Shown: piece by piece, positions 25,232-34,027 of the stretch | Layout: every line of letters begins with the position of its first letter | Position numbering within the stretch: position 1 is the stretch's first letter | Assembly: GCA_913019975.1 (NCBI GenBank) | Contig: CAJWBH010000011.1 | Coordinates: forward strand, 62,001 to 126,000 | Source of the DNA: Thalassolituus maritimus | Lineage (GTDB): Bacteria > Pseudomonadota > Gammaproteobacteria > Pseudomonadales > Oceanobacteraceae | DNA: 64,000 nucleotides | Direction: 5' to 3' | The notes under the pieces: generated by a model | Databases searched by the model: none | The model's input: only the letters and a program-made list of their open reading frames with translations | What the model was told of the DNA's origin: nothing | Made by a program: the position numbers and the translations under genes

Positions 25232-27067
25232 TTATGCGTTCAGTGATGAGATATAGGCCCGCCAGCCGCCGAGATGACTAATGTCCGTTGCGCTCGCCAC
25301 CGCCTCTGGTTCGCAGATAAAGCCTTTCACCAGACGGCCGTCTTCCAGCTCAAGAGTTCCAATACCAAGCGGCTGCGGAATTTCTTCAACGAAAGAACCA
25401 AAGGCCGCCTGATCTAAACGCCACAGCTCGACGATTAATTGATTCCCTGTAACCTCGCCGCTCTTCAGATCCTCTTCGTTAAGGCGCACCAGACCTGGCT
25501 TCGGAGGCACTGTATTTGCGAGAGCATAGAGCTGATACTTGTTGGCGGTGAGTGTCTGTTCCAACAAGGTCGCGTGACGACTAGTCAGCTGATGGTTCAG
25601 AGGCATCCCGGTCAGATGGGCACCCACAACGGCAACGACTACAGAAGTATCTTCTTTTTTGCCCAGCATCACAGGCGCTTCGGCTAAGCAAAGGTGTGAC
25701 TGCCACTGGCCAGCAAAGTTGGTCAGAGCCAGCTCGTGCCATCCAGGTGCAATAACAGTAACTCCAAACGGTAAACCATCGGTACGCATATGCGCAGGCA
25801 ACGACAAGGCACATAAGTCGGCCAGATTGACGAAGTTTGTGTAAGTGCCTAACTGACTGTTGACCTCAACCGGGGCGGCATCAACGTCTGCCATCGTCGG
25901 AAATCGAGGAGCAGTGGGAACAAATAACGCATCCACTGTTTTAAAAATACTCTGTATCTGGCGCACCAGATCTTTGCGGCGATACTCTGCTTTGAATGCA
26001 TCCACTGCCGTACCGTTAACGCCACCAGCAATGATGTTTTTTACGACCGGATTAATACCCGGTAAATCCCGTTTCAGAAACTCGCCGACAGCCGCATAGC
26101 GTTCGGCCACCCATGGGCCCTGATATAAAAGGCTGGCCAGCTCAAACAAGGGCGTAAAGTCGATTGTTTTTAAATCGAAGCCTGCATCAACAGCCTGCTC
26201 ACAGGCTTTTTCATACGCCGCTTTTTGTATGTCATCTCCAAACCATGGTGCATCTGCAGGGATACCCAATGTCTGGATACGTTCATTACGCACCATAGTA
26301 CGTGAGCGGGCGTAGCCATCTGCTGGATCGAATTGCGCAGCAATTTCATAAATGCGCTCGGCATCGCGGCTATTGAGCGCAAAGACAGAAACGCAATCAA
26401 GACTTCGGCATGCTGGAACAACGCCCGAAGCACTGATAGCGCCTACAGTCGCCTTTAAACCGACGATATGATTAAAGCCCGCAGGCACCCGGCCAGAGCC
26501 AGCGGTATCGGTACCGAGCGAAAAGGCCACCTGGCCCTTTGCAACCGCAGTCGCAGAACCAGAACTTGAGCCGCCAGAAATATACTCAGGATTAAACACG
26601 TTGTTCACTGCACCGTATGGCGAGCGAGTACCAACCAGTCCGGTTGCGAACTGATCGAGATTGGTTTTCCCCATAACGATGGCACCTGCCTTACGCAGAA
26701 GCTGAACAACAAAAGCATCATCATCCGGCTCGTAGGCATATTCAGGGCACGCCGCCGTGGTGAGAAAGTCCGCAGCATCAATATTATCTTTCACGGCAAA
26801 CGGCACACCGAAAAGGGGAAGGTTTCTGCCCTCATCGTCCGCTGCAGCTTTCAGGTTTTCGAGGTAACTTATTTGTTTAGTAAGCTGTTCCTCGCTGGCT
26901 AGCGCAATCCAGGCGCTACCATTGCGGGGCAATCCATTCGTATCCAGCTCGTCTGCAGCAATCGCTTTCCGGGTGGCCAGTAAAAGCTCACCTACATCAG
27001 CGCCATTCCTATATGCCCGGGCCCAATCGTTCAGATTCCAGCCAATTCCTGTCGTTACTTCTGTCAT
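25232..27067 (-). CDS. atzF: Allophanate hydrolase
   Basis: This 611-residue enzyme splits allophanate into ammonia and CO2. The amidase-signature domain has the catalytic Lys in VMGKTNLDQFATG (about 131-143), the serine-rich loop ISGGSSSGSATAVAKG (about 162-177) and GTDTAGSGRVPA. The C-terminal domain (from about 470 to the end, with PQPLGIGTLELEDG) is the AtzF/DUR-type extension. I chose the ATG at 27067 because MTEVTTGIGWNLNDW fits the family start; ribosome sites are weak at all candidates (27067, 27079, 27088). Its usual partner urea carboxylase is not in the window. Confidence 0.9.
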   Translation of the reverse strand: MTEVTTGIGWNLNDWARAYRNGADVGELLLATRKAIAADELDTNGLPRNGSAWIALASEEQLTKQISYLENLKAAADDEGRNLPLFGVPFAVKDNIDAADFLTTAACPEYAYEPDDDAFVVQLLRKAGAIVMGKTNLDQFATGLVGTRSPYGAVNNVFNPEYISGGSSSGSATAVAKGQVAFSLGTDTAGSGRVPAGFNHIVGLKATVGAISASGVVPACRSLDCVSVFALNSRDAERIYEIAAQFDPADGYARSRTMVRNERIQTLGIPADAPWFGDDIQKAAYEKACEQAVDAGFDLKTIDFTPLFELASLLYQGPWVAERYAAVGEFLKRDLPGINPVVKNIIAGGVNGTAVDAFKAEYRRKDLVRQIQSIFKTVDALFVPTAPRFPTMADVDAAPVEVNSQLGTYTNFVNLADLCALSLPAHMRTDGLPFGVTVIAPGWHELALTNFAGQWQSHLCLAEAPVMLGKKEDTSVVVAVVGAHLTGMPLNHQLTSRHATLLEQTLTANKYQLYALANTVPPKPGLVRLNEEDLKSGEVTGNQLIVELWRLDQAAFGSFVEEIPQPLGIGTLELEDGRLVKGFICEPEAVASATDISHLGGWRAYISSLNA

Positions 27068-27089
27068 GCCAACCGCCATTGAATTCATA

Positions 27090-27101
27090 CTTGTATACAA
27101 G
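27090..27101. promoter_or_regulatory. Palindromic operator for the GntR regulator
   Basis: CTTGTATACAAG is a perfect 12-bp palindrome 23 bases upstream of the allophanate hydrolase start. TTGTATACAA-type sites are common for FCD-class GntR repressors. Confidence 0.6.
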
Positions 27102-27304
27102 ATTCGTAGCGACACTTGTGCCAGATTCGTCAGGCAAGACAGGGGAATCTATAACATTATGATTTTTAACGGGTTTATCGAGATAAGAGCATCTAACTCA
27201 CAAACAGAAAGTCAGACAAAGTACGGATGGCGCTTTAGAAGAAAGCTCGATGTAGCTGCATTGCACCAATTTGCACCAACTCGTACTAAAGAGCAACACA
27301 GATT

Positions 27305-27895
27305 TCAGAAGAGGTTTTTCAGATAGAACTGCATAGGTTTGGTCGACTCGCCCGATGCATCGACGTCTTTCCAGGCAAAAGACGTGCGAATACCCGCCAT
27401 AGGCTGATAGCCCATATGCTTCCAGATCGGATCAAGTGACTGGTAGTTCTCTGGGCGTAAAGGATGATCATCGGGCCGTACCACGGAGCAAAAGACACAG
27501 GCGGATAACCCAAGGGCACGTGCATGCTTCTCCCGAGCATCAAAAAACTGTCGATACACTCCCTTACCCCGATACTCAGGCAGGAGTACAGACTCAGCAC
27601 AGTAGAATAACGCCTTGTCATTGATTCCCGCTTTCAGGAACGGAGCTCTGAACTCATCGACTTCCGCCGCTAAGGGTAGACCGGTCGATGCTCCAACCAG
27701 ATGGTCGCCTTCCCAGCAAAGCACCACAATACTGTCAGGGCACTTGGTGTAGGTGGCGAGGTAAGCACGCTCGTAATCTTCCGAGCCGTCGTAGAGGTAT
27801 GGAAAATCGCGGAATATCCGAATCCGCAGGTCGGCAAGTTCCTCAAGAACCGGGCTTATTTCCACGCCGTAAAGGCACTCGACTCTCAGGCCCAC
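27305..27895 (-). CDS. GNAT-family N-acetyltransferase
   Basis: This 196-residue protein has a GNAT fold: the acetyl-CoA loop is CAESVLLPEYRGKGVYRQFFDAR, with the R-G-K-G type signature at about 107-116. The acceptor substrate cannot be read. It begins with GTG at 27895, one base after the exonuclease stop, so the two are probably co-expressed. Confidence 0.8.
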   Translation of the reverse strand: MGLRVECLYGVEISPVLEELADLRIRIFRDFPYLYDGSEDYERAYLATYTKCPDSIVVLCWEGDHLVGASTGLPLAAEVDEFRAPFLKAGINDKALFYCAESVLLPEYRGKGVYRQFFDAREKHARALGLSACVFCSVVRPDDHPLRPENYQSLDPIWKHMGYQPMAGIRTSFAWKDVDASGESTKPMQFYLKNLF

Positions 27896-27896
27896 C

Positions 27897-28388
27897 TTAG
27901 TTGCCCGTTACCCGCTTGAAGGTTTCCTGAAGGACTTTCACATCATTGGCAGCACGGTGCCGGTCGACATCTAACTCATTCCAGAGTGTGCTTTTAGTGT
28001 CTGCCCAGCGCTCCATTTCTTCCATGGTCAGTAGCTTGTTGATGGTTTCGATGCGAAAGCGTTGGACCAGCTCAGCTTCTTCGAACAGGCGGCCAATCCA
28101 TGAGCTGTCAAAGCTCCATGCATCAGAGTAGAGAGTTTTATTGAACAGGTGCTCATTGAGCAGCAGGGCGACATCACGAATGCTCAGACCTTCCTGCTCA
28201 AGTTTGTCGCGGCTGATGCCGTGGATCGCTTCGGCCTCTTCTGACCAGTGCGTCCAGTGGCTGACAGGCTTGATGAGATAGCTGTGCACTTCCCGGTCTT
28301 CGAGAGCAAAGCCGATTTCGATGGGGAAACTCCCCCGGCCAAATCCAGAGGCTTCGACGTCAATGATGGGTGGAAGGGAACTACTCAC
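27897..28388 (-). CDS. DEDDh 3'-5' exonuclease family protein
   Basis: This 163-residue single-domain protein has the exonuclease motifs IIDVEASGFG (8-17; D10 and E12), YSDAWSFDSSWIG (second Asp) and the final HRAANDV (H-x4-D). It probably degrades or trims nucleic acid in the cytoplasm. Its short size sets it apart from DnaQ and RNase T. It lies between a GNAT gene and the GspE-like ATPase. Confidence 0.8.
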   Translation of the reverse strand: MSSSLPPIIDVEASGFGRGSFPIEIGFALEDREVHSYLIKPVSHWTHWSEEAEAIHGISRDKLEQEGLSIRDVALLLNEHLFNKTLYSDAWSFDSSWIGRLFEEAELVQRFRIETINKLLTMEEMERWADTKSTLWNELDVDRHRAANDVKVLQETFKRVTGN

Positions 28389-28485
28389 AAATAACTGCCA
28401 TATTCTCGTTAATTTCAGGCCGGCATTCTGGACGCTCAGGCCGGATTATTCAATGTGACTATTTTACTGCCTTTACGGCTGTCAC

Positions 28486-30261
28486 CTACTGAGACAGCGC
28501 TCTGCTCGCTGGGGCGACCCGCATGACCTCTGCAATGGTTGTCATACCTGCGGCGACCTTATGAGCACCACTCAGGCGCAGACTGTGCATCCCTTCTTTC
28601 ATCGCTGCCTGGCGTAGCTTCTGGTAATCCGTTGTTTCATTAATATGCGGCTCCAGCGACTCAGACAAGGGCATCACTTCGTAAATCCCCATTCGCCCGA
28701 GGTAACCTGTCCCGCGGCATTCCAGACAGCCTTTTGCAGTATAGATGTGTTCTGGCGTTTTCATCAGCCAAGGGGCAGTCAGCTGTTTCCAGACCTTTTC
28801 GTCGACAGGCTGCTTCTCTTTGCAGTGTGGGCACAAAGTACGCACCAGACGCTGGGCCATAACACCGATCACACTGGAGCGAATCAGGTAAGCAGGCAGT
28901 CCCAGTTCCTGTAAGCGGGTAAAGGCCGAAGGCGCATCATTGGTGTGAAGTGTCGACAGAACAAGGTGTCCGGTAAGCGCAGCCTGCACAGCGATCTCGG
29001 CCGTCTCAAGGTCGCGCACCTCACCCACCATAATAATGTCCGGGTCCTGACGCAGCAGAGCGCGAACCCCTGACGCAAAGGTCAGGTCAATCGTTGGGTT
29101 GACCTGCATCTGGTTAAACGCGGGCTCAACCATTTCAATCGGGTCTTCAATGGTCGATACATTCACTTCACTGGTCGCCAGCTGGCGCAGTGTCGAATAC
29201 AAGGTGGTCGTTTTACCTGAGCCTGTCGGCCCGGTAACGAAGATAATGCCGTGATTATTGTCAGTCATTTCAGACCAGCGACGGCGATCTTCACGCGAGA
29301 ATCCCATTTCAGAGAAACTGCGCATCAGCACCTGTGGGTCAAAGACACGCATCACCATTTTTTCGCCGAAAGCAGTGGGCAAGGTCGACAGACGCAGCTC
29401 GACTTCATCACCCTCGGGCGTTTTAGTCTTCAGGCGGCTGTCCTGAGGTTTACGCTTCTCAGCAATATTCATACGCCCCAGTGACTTAACCCGCGCAATC
29501 ACGGCCATACCTACTGCGGCTGGTAACTCGTAGACATTATGAAGAACACCATCAATACGGAAACGCACGTGCGTTGTTTCGCGACGCGGTTCAAGGTGAA
29601 TATCACTGGCGCGCTGGTCAAAGGCGTACTGCAGCAACCAGTCCACGATATTGACGATATGTTCATCGTTGGCGTCAGGCGCTTTCGCTTTGCCCAGCTC
29701 CAGCATCGACTCCAGGTTCTGCACCGAGCTGATACCAGAATGATCTTTGCGCGCCTTAGAGACCGAATTTGCTAACTGATAAAACTCAACCCGGTAGCGA
29801 CTGATATCAGATGGCGAAGCTAACACCCGTTTCACATTGCGACGGGTCACGTGTTCCAGGTCACCGACCCAGCTTGATGAATCCGGATCGGTACAGGCCA
29901 CCACCACCTCATCAGTACTGACTTTCACCGCGAGGATTTTGTGCCGCTCTGAAAAGGCGTATGACATCACCTCAGTTACCGCAGATACGTTAATCTCAAG
30001 TGGATCAATATTGATCACATCCATCGACTCACGCTCACCCAACCATTCAATCAATGCGTGCTCAGTCAGCACTTTGCCGTCTACGCGGGCGTCTTTGTAA
30101 CGCTGGCGGGCGATCAGGGTCAGAGGATGCAGAGTAGCGTCATCCGCCCCTCTGCGAATCGTCAGGGCCAATTGGTGATCATCTTCGGTGAGCAGGCCAT
30201 CGCGGTGTAGATCACTCACCAGTGTCGACAGATTGAGTACCCGGTCTGGCGTCGCCTGCAT
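28486..30261 (-). CDS. GspE/PilB-family secretion ATPase (orphan)
   Basis: This 591-residue hexameric ATPase is of the type that drives type II secretion or type IV pili. The N-terminal MshEN/T2SSE-N-like domain (about 60-165) precedes the core: Walker A GPTGSGKTT (about 345-353), the Asp box TIEDPIEMVEPAFNQMQVN, and Walker B DPDIIMVGEVRDLETAEIA. A zinc-binding tetracysteine (CPHC ... CLEC) lies near 480-520. No other secretion or pilus gene is nearby, so its machine must be encoded elsewhere. It is followed upstream by a CYTH/CHAD gene three bases away. Confidence 0.88.
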   Translation of the reverse strand: MQATPDRVLNLSTLVSDLHRDGLLTEDDHQLALTIRRGADDATLHPLTLIARQRYKDARVDGKVLTEHALIEWLGERESMDVINIDPLEINVSAVTEVMSYAFSERHKILAVKVSTDEVVVACTDPDSSSWVGDLEHVTRRNVKRVLASPSDISRYRVEFYQLANSVSKARKDHSGISSVQNLESMLELGKAKAPDANDEHIVNIVDWLLQYAFDQRASDIHLEPRRETTHVRFRIDGVLHNVYELPAAVGMAVIARVKSLGRMNIAEKRKPQDSRLKTKTPEGDEVELRLSTLPTAFGEKMVMRVFDPQVLMRSFSEMGFSREDRRRWSEMTDNNHGIIFVTGPTGSGKTTTLYSTLRQLATSEVNVSTIEDPIEMVEPAFNQMQVNPTIDLTFASGVRALLRQDPDIIMVGEVRDLETAEIAVQAALTGHLVLSTLHTNDAPSAFTRLQELGLPAYLIRSSVIGVMAQRLVRTLCPHCKEKQPVDEKVWKQLTAPWLMKTPEHIYTAKGCLECRGTGYLGRMGIYEVMPLSESLEPHINETTDYQKLRQAAMKEGMHSLRLSGAHKVAAGMTTIAEVMRVAPASRALSQ

Positions 30262-30264
30262 GCA

Positions 30265-31281
30265 TTAATCCTTTAGTAACTGTTTCAAAGAAGCTGATAA
30301 CGAAGATGTCTCACTGCATTCAATCACATCACCTACCTGGCTGCGAGCCTCGTCCCAGCGATCACGGATACTTTCTCGGCCTAGCTGCGACTCAGTGCAC
30401 ATTCCAGCCACTTGCTGAACCGCACACGTTAATGCCTTCGCTGCTGCTTTATCCTTCAGCAGATGCTCTGACTTCATAGAGAGACTCTTGTCGAGCAATT
30501 GCCAAAGTACACTCTCTTTGCTCATAAGCCGCGCAATGGGGTAGCCTGACTGCCAGATGGCCTGTAAGTCGCCATCACTCCAAAGGTAATACTCAAGCGC
30601 CCGCTGCAGATCAAACGCCTGCTCAGGCAAACCGGCGCCCTCTGCATCAATTGTTGCGCCGTGAAACGATGCAGACCCGACTCCAGCCAGGCGGTAGCCA
30701 CGCTCGGCTTTGGAAATATCACTCAACCACATGGGCGCCACGTCATGCAGCGCTTCTGATAAAGGCCACATTGCAGCGGCATCACCTGAAACCAACTCAA
30801 GCTCCAACTCACACAGAGGTTCCGACTGACCGTTGGCAAGAATACTGCCCTGATCGATTACCACTTCAATCTCCGAGCCATCCGCAGCTGTGTATAGCCA
30901 GCTGCGACGTTCAAAGTCAGTACTGAACACCGTCGTAAGACGATCCCTCGCTGCCGATTCTGGCCAGCACGCCTGTACCTCTGGTAACGCCAGCAACGAT
31001 GGATCAAGCTGCCTTTCAGGCAAAGGCCAATTCCATTCGTGACGAACCTGAACACCACTGCTGGACTGACTGCGGGCCTTGAAAGTCTGTTCAAATCCCG
31101 AGTTCGTCGAGCGTATTCTTAATGCTGAATGCGCGGCAGACAGCGCCAGCTCAGGCGTATCGAAATAATCGTTATTCAGAGTTTTCTGGCCCGTTGCTGT
31201 CGCTTCGTTATCAAGCCAGCTGACCAGCGCCGGGATATCTTCAGGCTGGAGCCTGAGTTTCAGTTCAATTTCTTTTGCCAT
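30265..31281 (-). CDS. CYTH-CHAD protein, probable inorganic triphosphatase
   Basis: This 338-residue protein resembles YgiF-type triphosphatases. The N-terminal CYTH domain begins MAKEIELKLRL with the E-x-E-x-K metal/phosphate motif, and further tunnel residues lie in ALRIRSTNSGFEQTFKARS. A degenerate helical CHAD region (about 215-338) follows; CHAD domains bind polyphosphate. It ends three bases before the GspE-like gene and diverges from argE. Confidence 0.82.
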   Translation of the reverse strand: MAKEIELKLRLQPEDIPALVSWLDNEATATGQKTLNNDYFDTPELALSAAHSALRIRSTNSGFEQTFKARSQSSSGVQVRHEWNWPLPERQLDPSLLALPEVQACWPESAARDRLTTVFSTDFERRSWLYTAADGSEIEVVIDQGSILANGQSEPLCELELELVSGDAAAMWPLSEALHDVAPMWLSDISKAERGYRLAGVGSASFHGATIDAEGAGLPEQAFDLQRALEYYLWSDGDLQAIWQSGYPIARLMSKESVLWQLLDKSLSMKSEHLLKDKAAAKALTCAVQQVAGMCTESQLGRESIRDRWDEARSQVGDVIECSETSSLSASLKQLLKD

Positions 31282-31341
31282 CGCGCTATTGTTTTATGTC
31301 GCTGTATTTTGCAGTTTAAGATCATCAAGGATAAGGCCATC

Positions 31342-32502
31342 ATGCCGCTGCCCTCCACGCTCGAAAAGCTCTCGGCCCTGATCGCTGAGAACAGTATCAG
31401 CTCTGTATTACCCGAATACGATCAAAGTAATGAAGGTGTGATTAACCTGCTGGCAGGTTGGTGCCGGGATCTCGGTTTCGAAGTTTCTATTATGCCGATT
31501 GAAGGCCATCCGGGGAAATTCAACCTGCTGGCCACCTACGGCCGCGGGCCGGGCGGCCTGGTACTGAGTGGCCATACCGATACTGTGCCCTGCAACCCGG
31601 AAAAGTGGACATCAGACCCATTCACCCTGACCGAGCGCGACGGCAAACTCTACGGGTTGGGCACCTGCGATATGAAAGGCTTCTTTGCCCTTGCGCTGGA
31701 AGCGTTAGAACAGGTTCGCGATAAAACATTCCACCAGCCGCTGATGATACTCGCGACCGCCGATGAAGAATGCTCAATGAGCGGCGCCCGCGCGCTGAGT
31801 CAGAGTACGGGCCCCGGTGGTCGTTATGCCGTCATAGGCGAGCCCTCAAGCCTGCGACCGGTGCGCATGCACAAAGGCATCATTATGGATAGCATCCGGG
31901 TAACAGGCCGGGCCGGACATTCTTCCAATCCGGCGCTGGGCATTAATGCCATGGACGCCGTGCATGAAGTTATGGGCGAACTTAAAAACCTGCGCGCTGA
32001 GCTGGCCGAGAATTATCGCGATGCGCACTTTGCCGTGCAAACACCGACACTCAACCTTGGCTGTATTCACGGTGGCGACAACCCAAACCGTATTTGCGGC
32101 AGCTGCGAACTGGCTTTCGATTTACGCGCTCTGCCGGGCATGAGTAATGACGACCTGCGCGAAGAAATTCGTCGACGCATGAATCCGATTGCCGCGCAGA
32201 ACAATGTAGAAATGTCATTCGAGCAATTATTCCCTGGCGTCGAACCCTTTGCAGAAAGCGAAAACAGCGCGCTAATTAAAGAAGCCGAACGCCTCACCGG
32301 ATACACCAGCGTGGCCGTTAACTACGCCACTGAGGCGCCGTTTCTGCAGAACCTGGGCATGGAAACCGTGGTGCTAGGCCCGGGCAGTATTGATCAGGCG
32401 CATCAGGTCGATGAATTTATGGCACTGGATCAGATAGAGCCGTGCGTGAATATTCTGCGCAATCTGATCGAGCGCTTTTGTCTCACTCCCGCCCGTGATT
32501 AA
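31342..32502 (+). CDS. argE: Acetylornithine deacetylase
   Basis: This enzyme releases ornithine from N-acetylornithine in arginine synthesis. I chose the ATG at 31342 (MPLPSTLEKLSALIAENS), which has AAGGATAAGG upstream and gives 386 residues; the open frame continues upstream to 31129 over the divergent CYTH gene but without support. M20 metallopeptidase motifs are present: LSGHTDTVPC, GLGTCDMKGFFAL, ATADEECSMSGA (catalytic Glu), VIGEPSS and a late GSIDQAHQVDEF (metal His). It precedes argA on the same strand. Confidence 0.94.
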   Translation: MPLPSTLEKLSALIAENSISSVLPEYDQSNEGVINLLAGWCRDLGFEVSIMPIEGHPGKFNLLATYGRGPGGLVLSGHTDTVPCNPEKWTSDPFTLTERDGKLYGLGTCDMKGFFALALEALEQVRDKTFHQPLMILATADEECSMSGARALSQSTGPGGRYAVIGEPSSLRPVRMHKGIIMDSIRVTGRAGHSSNPALGINAMDAVHEVMGELKNLRAELAENYRDAHFAVQTPTLNLGCIHGGDNPNRICGSCELAFDLRALPGMSNDDLREEIRRRMNPIAAQNNVEMSFEQLFPGVEPFAESENSALIKEAERLTGYTSVAVNYATEAPFLQNLGMETVVLGPGSIDQAHQVDEFMALDQIEPCVNILRNLIERFCLTPARD

Positions 32503-32532
32503 ATCATGAGAAGAAGTGATACCGAATAACTC

Positions 32533-32593
32533 TACGGGACGCCGTAAATACATCCATGTAGGCTCGGCCGCGCCATCCATGGCGTAGACGCCC
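32533..32593. repeat. Extragenic palindromic repeat between argE and argA
   Basis: Two perfect mini-hairpins, TACATCCATGTA (32549-32560) and CGCCATCCATGGCG (32571-32584), sit in a GC-rich block. The TACATCCATGTAGGCTC ... GCCATCCATGGC pattern looks like a dispersed genomic repeat. Confidence 0.6.
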
Positions 32594-32682
32594 GAATCCT
32601 TTATTCAGTATCACTACACCGTACCCACTGCCGAACGTTGCTGCCCCTTTGGACCAACTAACGCAGAACAGGAAGTCCCGTT

Positions 32683-33984
32683 TTGACCGACAACACCGAA
32701 TACGTACAGTGGTTTCGCCAGTCGTCACCGTACATCAATGCGCACAGAGGCAAGACCTTTGTCATCATGTTTGATGGCGACGCTTTGCTGCATCCTAATT
32801 TTGATACCTTGGTTCAGGACATTGCCCTGCTGAACAGCCTTGGCGTGCGACTCGTGTTGGTACATGGTGCTCGACCACAGATTGATGCCGTTCTGGAGCG
32901 TCTGGATATTACCAGCCAGTTCCATAACGACCTGCGCATTACCGACGGTGAGGCCCTGCGCGCGGTAAAAGCGGCCGTGGGGATGGTTAAGGCAGACATT
33001 GAATCCCGGCTGTCGATCGGTATTCCTGGCTCTCCGATGCATGGTGCGCGTATCCGCGTCGTCAGTGGTAATTTCGTCACGGCTAAGCCCCTCGGCGTCA
33101 TCAATGGTGTCGATTATCAGCACACGGGGGAAGTCCGTCGTATTGAACATCAGGCGGTGAGTCATCTGTTAGATCAACAAAATGTCGTGCTCTTATCCTG
33201 CTCCGGTTACTCGCCCTCGGGTGAGATGTTCAACCTCAGCGTCGAAGATGTTGCGCGTCACGCTGCCGTTGCATTACGCGCCGATAAACTGATCGCGTTT
33301 GGTGAAAACGACGGTTTAACCGGTGAAGATGGCACTGCGCTGGAAGATTTAACCTGCCGTGAGCTTGAAGATATTCTCAGCTCCTTGTCGGGAAGCCCAC
33401 GCTGGCAGGCCGATATGGCACTGCGGTGTGTACGTCAGGGCGTGCCGCGCGTGCATATGTTGAGTTATCAGACTGACGGTGCATTACTGCAAGAGCTGTT
33501 TACCCGTGAAGGTAGCGGCACCCTGATCAGTCAGGATGCATATGACCAGTTGCGCGCTGCTAACATCGATGACGTGGCAGGCATTCTTGATTTGCTGAAA
33601 CCATTAGAAGACGACGGCATTCTGGTACGGCGTTCGCGTGAATTACTGGAAACCGAAATTCACCGTTTTTATGTCATCGAGCGCGACGGTTTAATTACGG
33701 CCTGCGCAGCGCTTTATCCCTACTCAGACGACGAAGCCGAGCTGGCCTGCGTTGCTGTTCATGGAGACTATCGCGGTAGTAATCGTGGTCAAAGGCTGCT
33801 TGAGCAGATTGAACAGGAAGCCAAAAGACGTCATTACAACCGCCTTTTTGTTCTGACGACGCGAACAGCGCACTGGTTTGTTGAGCACGGTTTTAAAGCC
33901 GGGCAGGTCAGTGAATTACCGCAGGAAAAGCAGAAGTTATATAACTTCCAGAGAAACTCTAAGGTCTTCTTTAAAACGCTCTGA
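32683..33984 (+). CDS. argA: N-acetylglutamate synthase
   Basis: This is the first enzyme of arginine synthesis, acetylating glutamate. The 433 residues have an amino-acid-kinase-like domain (1-about 290; INAHRGKTFVIMFDGDALLH, VLVHGARPQID) and a C-terminal GNAT domain (about 295-433; CVAVHGDYRGSNRGQRLLEQIE). The start is a TTG at 32683 with an AGGAAG ribosome site; alignment to E. coli ArgA supports it. The stop codon lies inside a 24-bp perfect palindrome. Confidence 0.94.
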   Translation: MTDNTEYVQWFRQSSPYINAHRGKTFVIMFDGDALLHPNFDTLVQDIALLNSLGVRLVLVHGARPQIDAVLERLDITSQFHNDLRITDGEALRAVKAAVGMVKADIESRLSIGIPGSPMHGARIRVVSGNFVTAKPLGVINGVDYQHTGEVRRIEHQAVSHLLDQQNVVLLSCSGYSPSGEMFNLSVEDVARHAAVALRADKLIAFGENDGLTGEDGTALEDLTCRELEDILSSLSGSPRWQADMALRCVRQGVPRVHMLSYQTDGALLQELFTREGSGTLISQDAYDQLRAANIDDVAGILDLLKPLEDDGILVRRSRELLETEIHRFYVIERDGLITACAALYPYSDDEAELACVAVHGDYRGSNRGQRLLEQIEQEAKRRHYNRLFVLTTRTAHWFVEHGFKAGQVSELPQEKQKLYNFQRNSKVFFKTL

Positions 33985-34001
33985 CACCCGGGTGTCAGAG
34001 C
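33978..34001. terminator. 24-bp perfect palindrome overlapping the argA stop
   Basis: GCTCTGACACCC followed directly by its complement. It sits between convergent argA and the beta-barrel gene and contains the argA TGA. With no T run it is only a possible bidirectional terminator. Confidence 0.5.
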
Positions 34002-34027
34002 TTGATTCGCTTAAACGTTTCGTCGGT

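Noticed and set aside
32600-32680. ArgR box upstream of argA
   Set aside because: No 18-bp palindrome close to the ARG-box consensus could be found.
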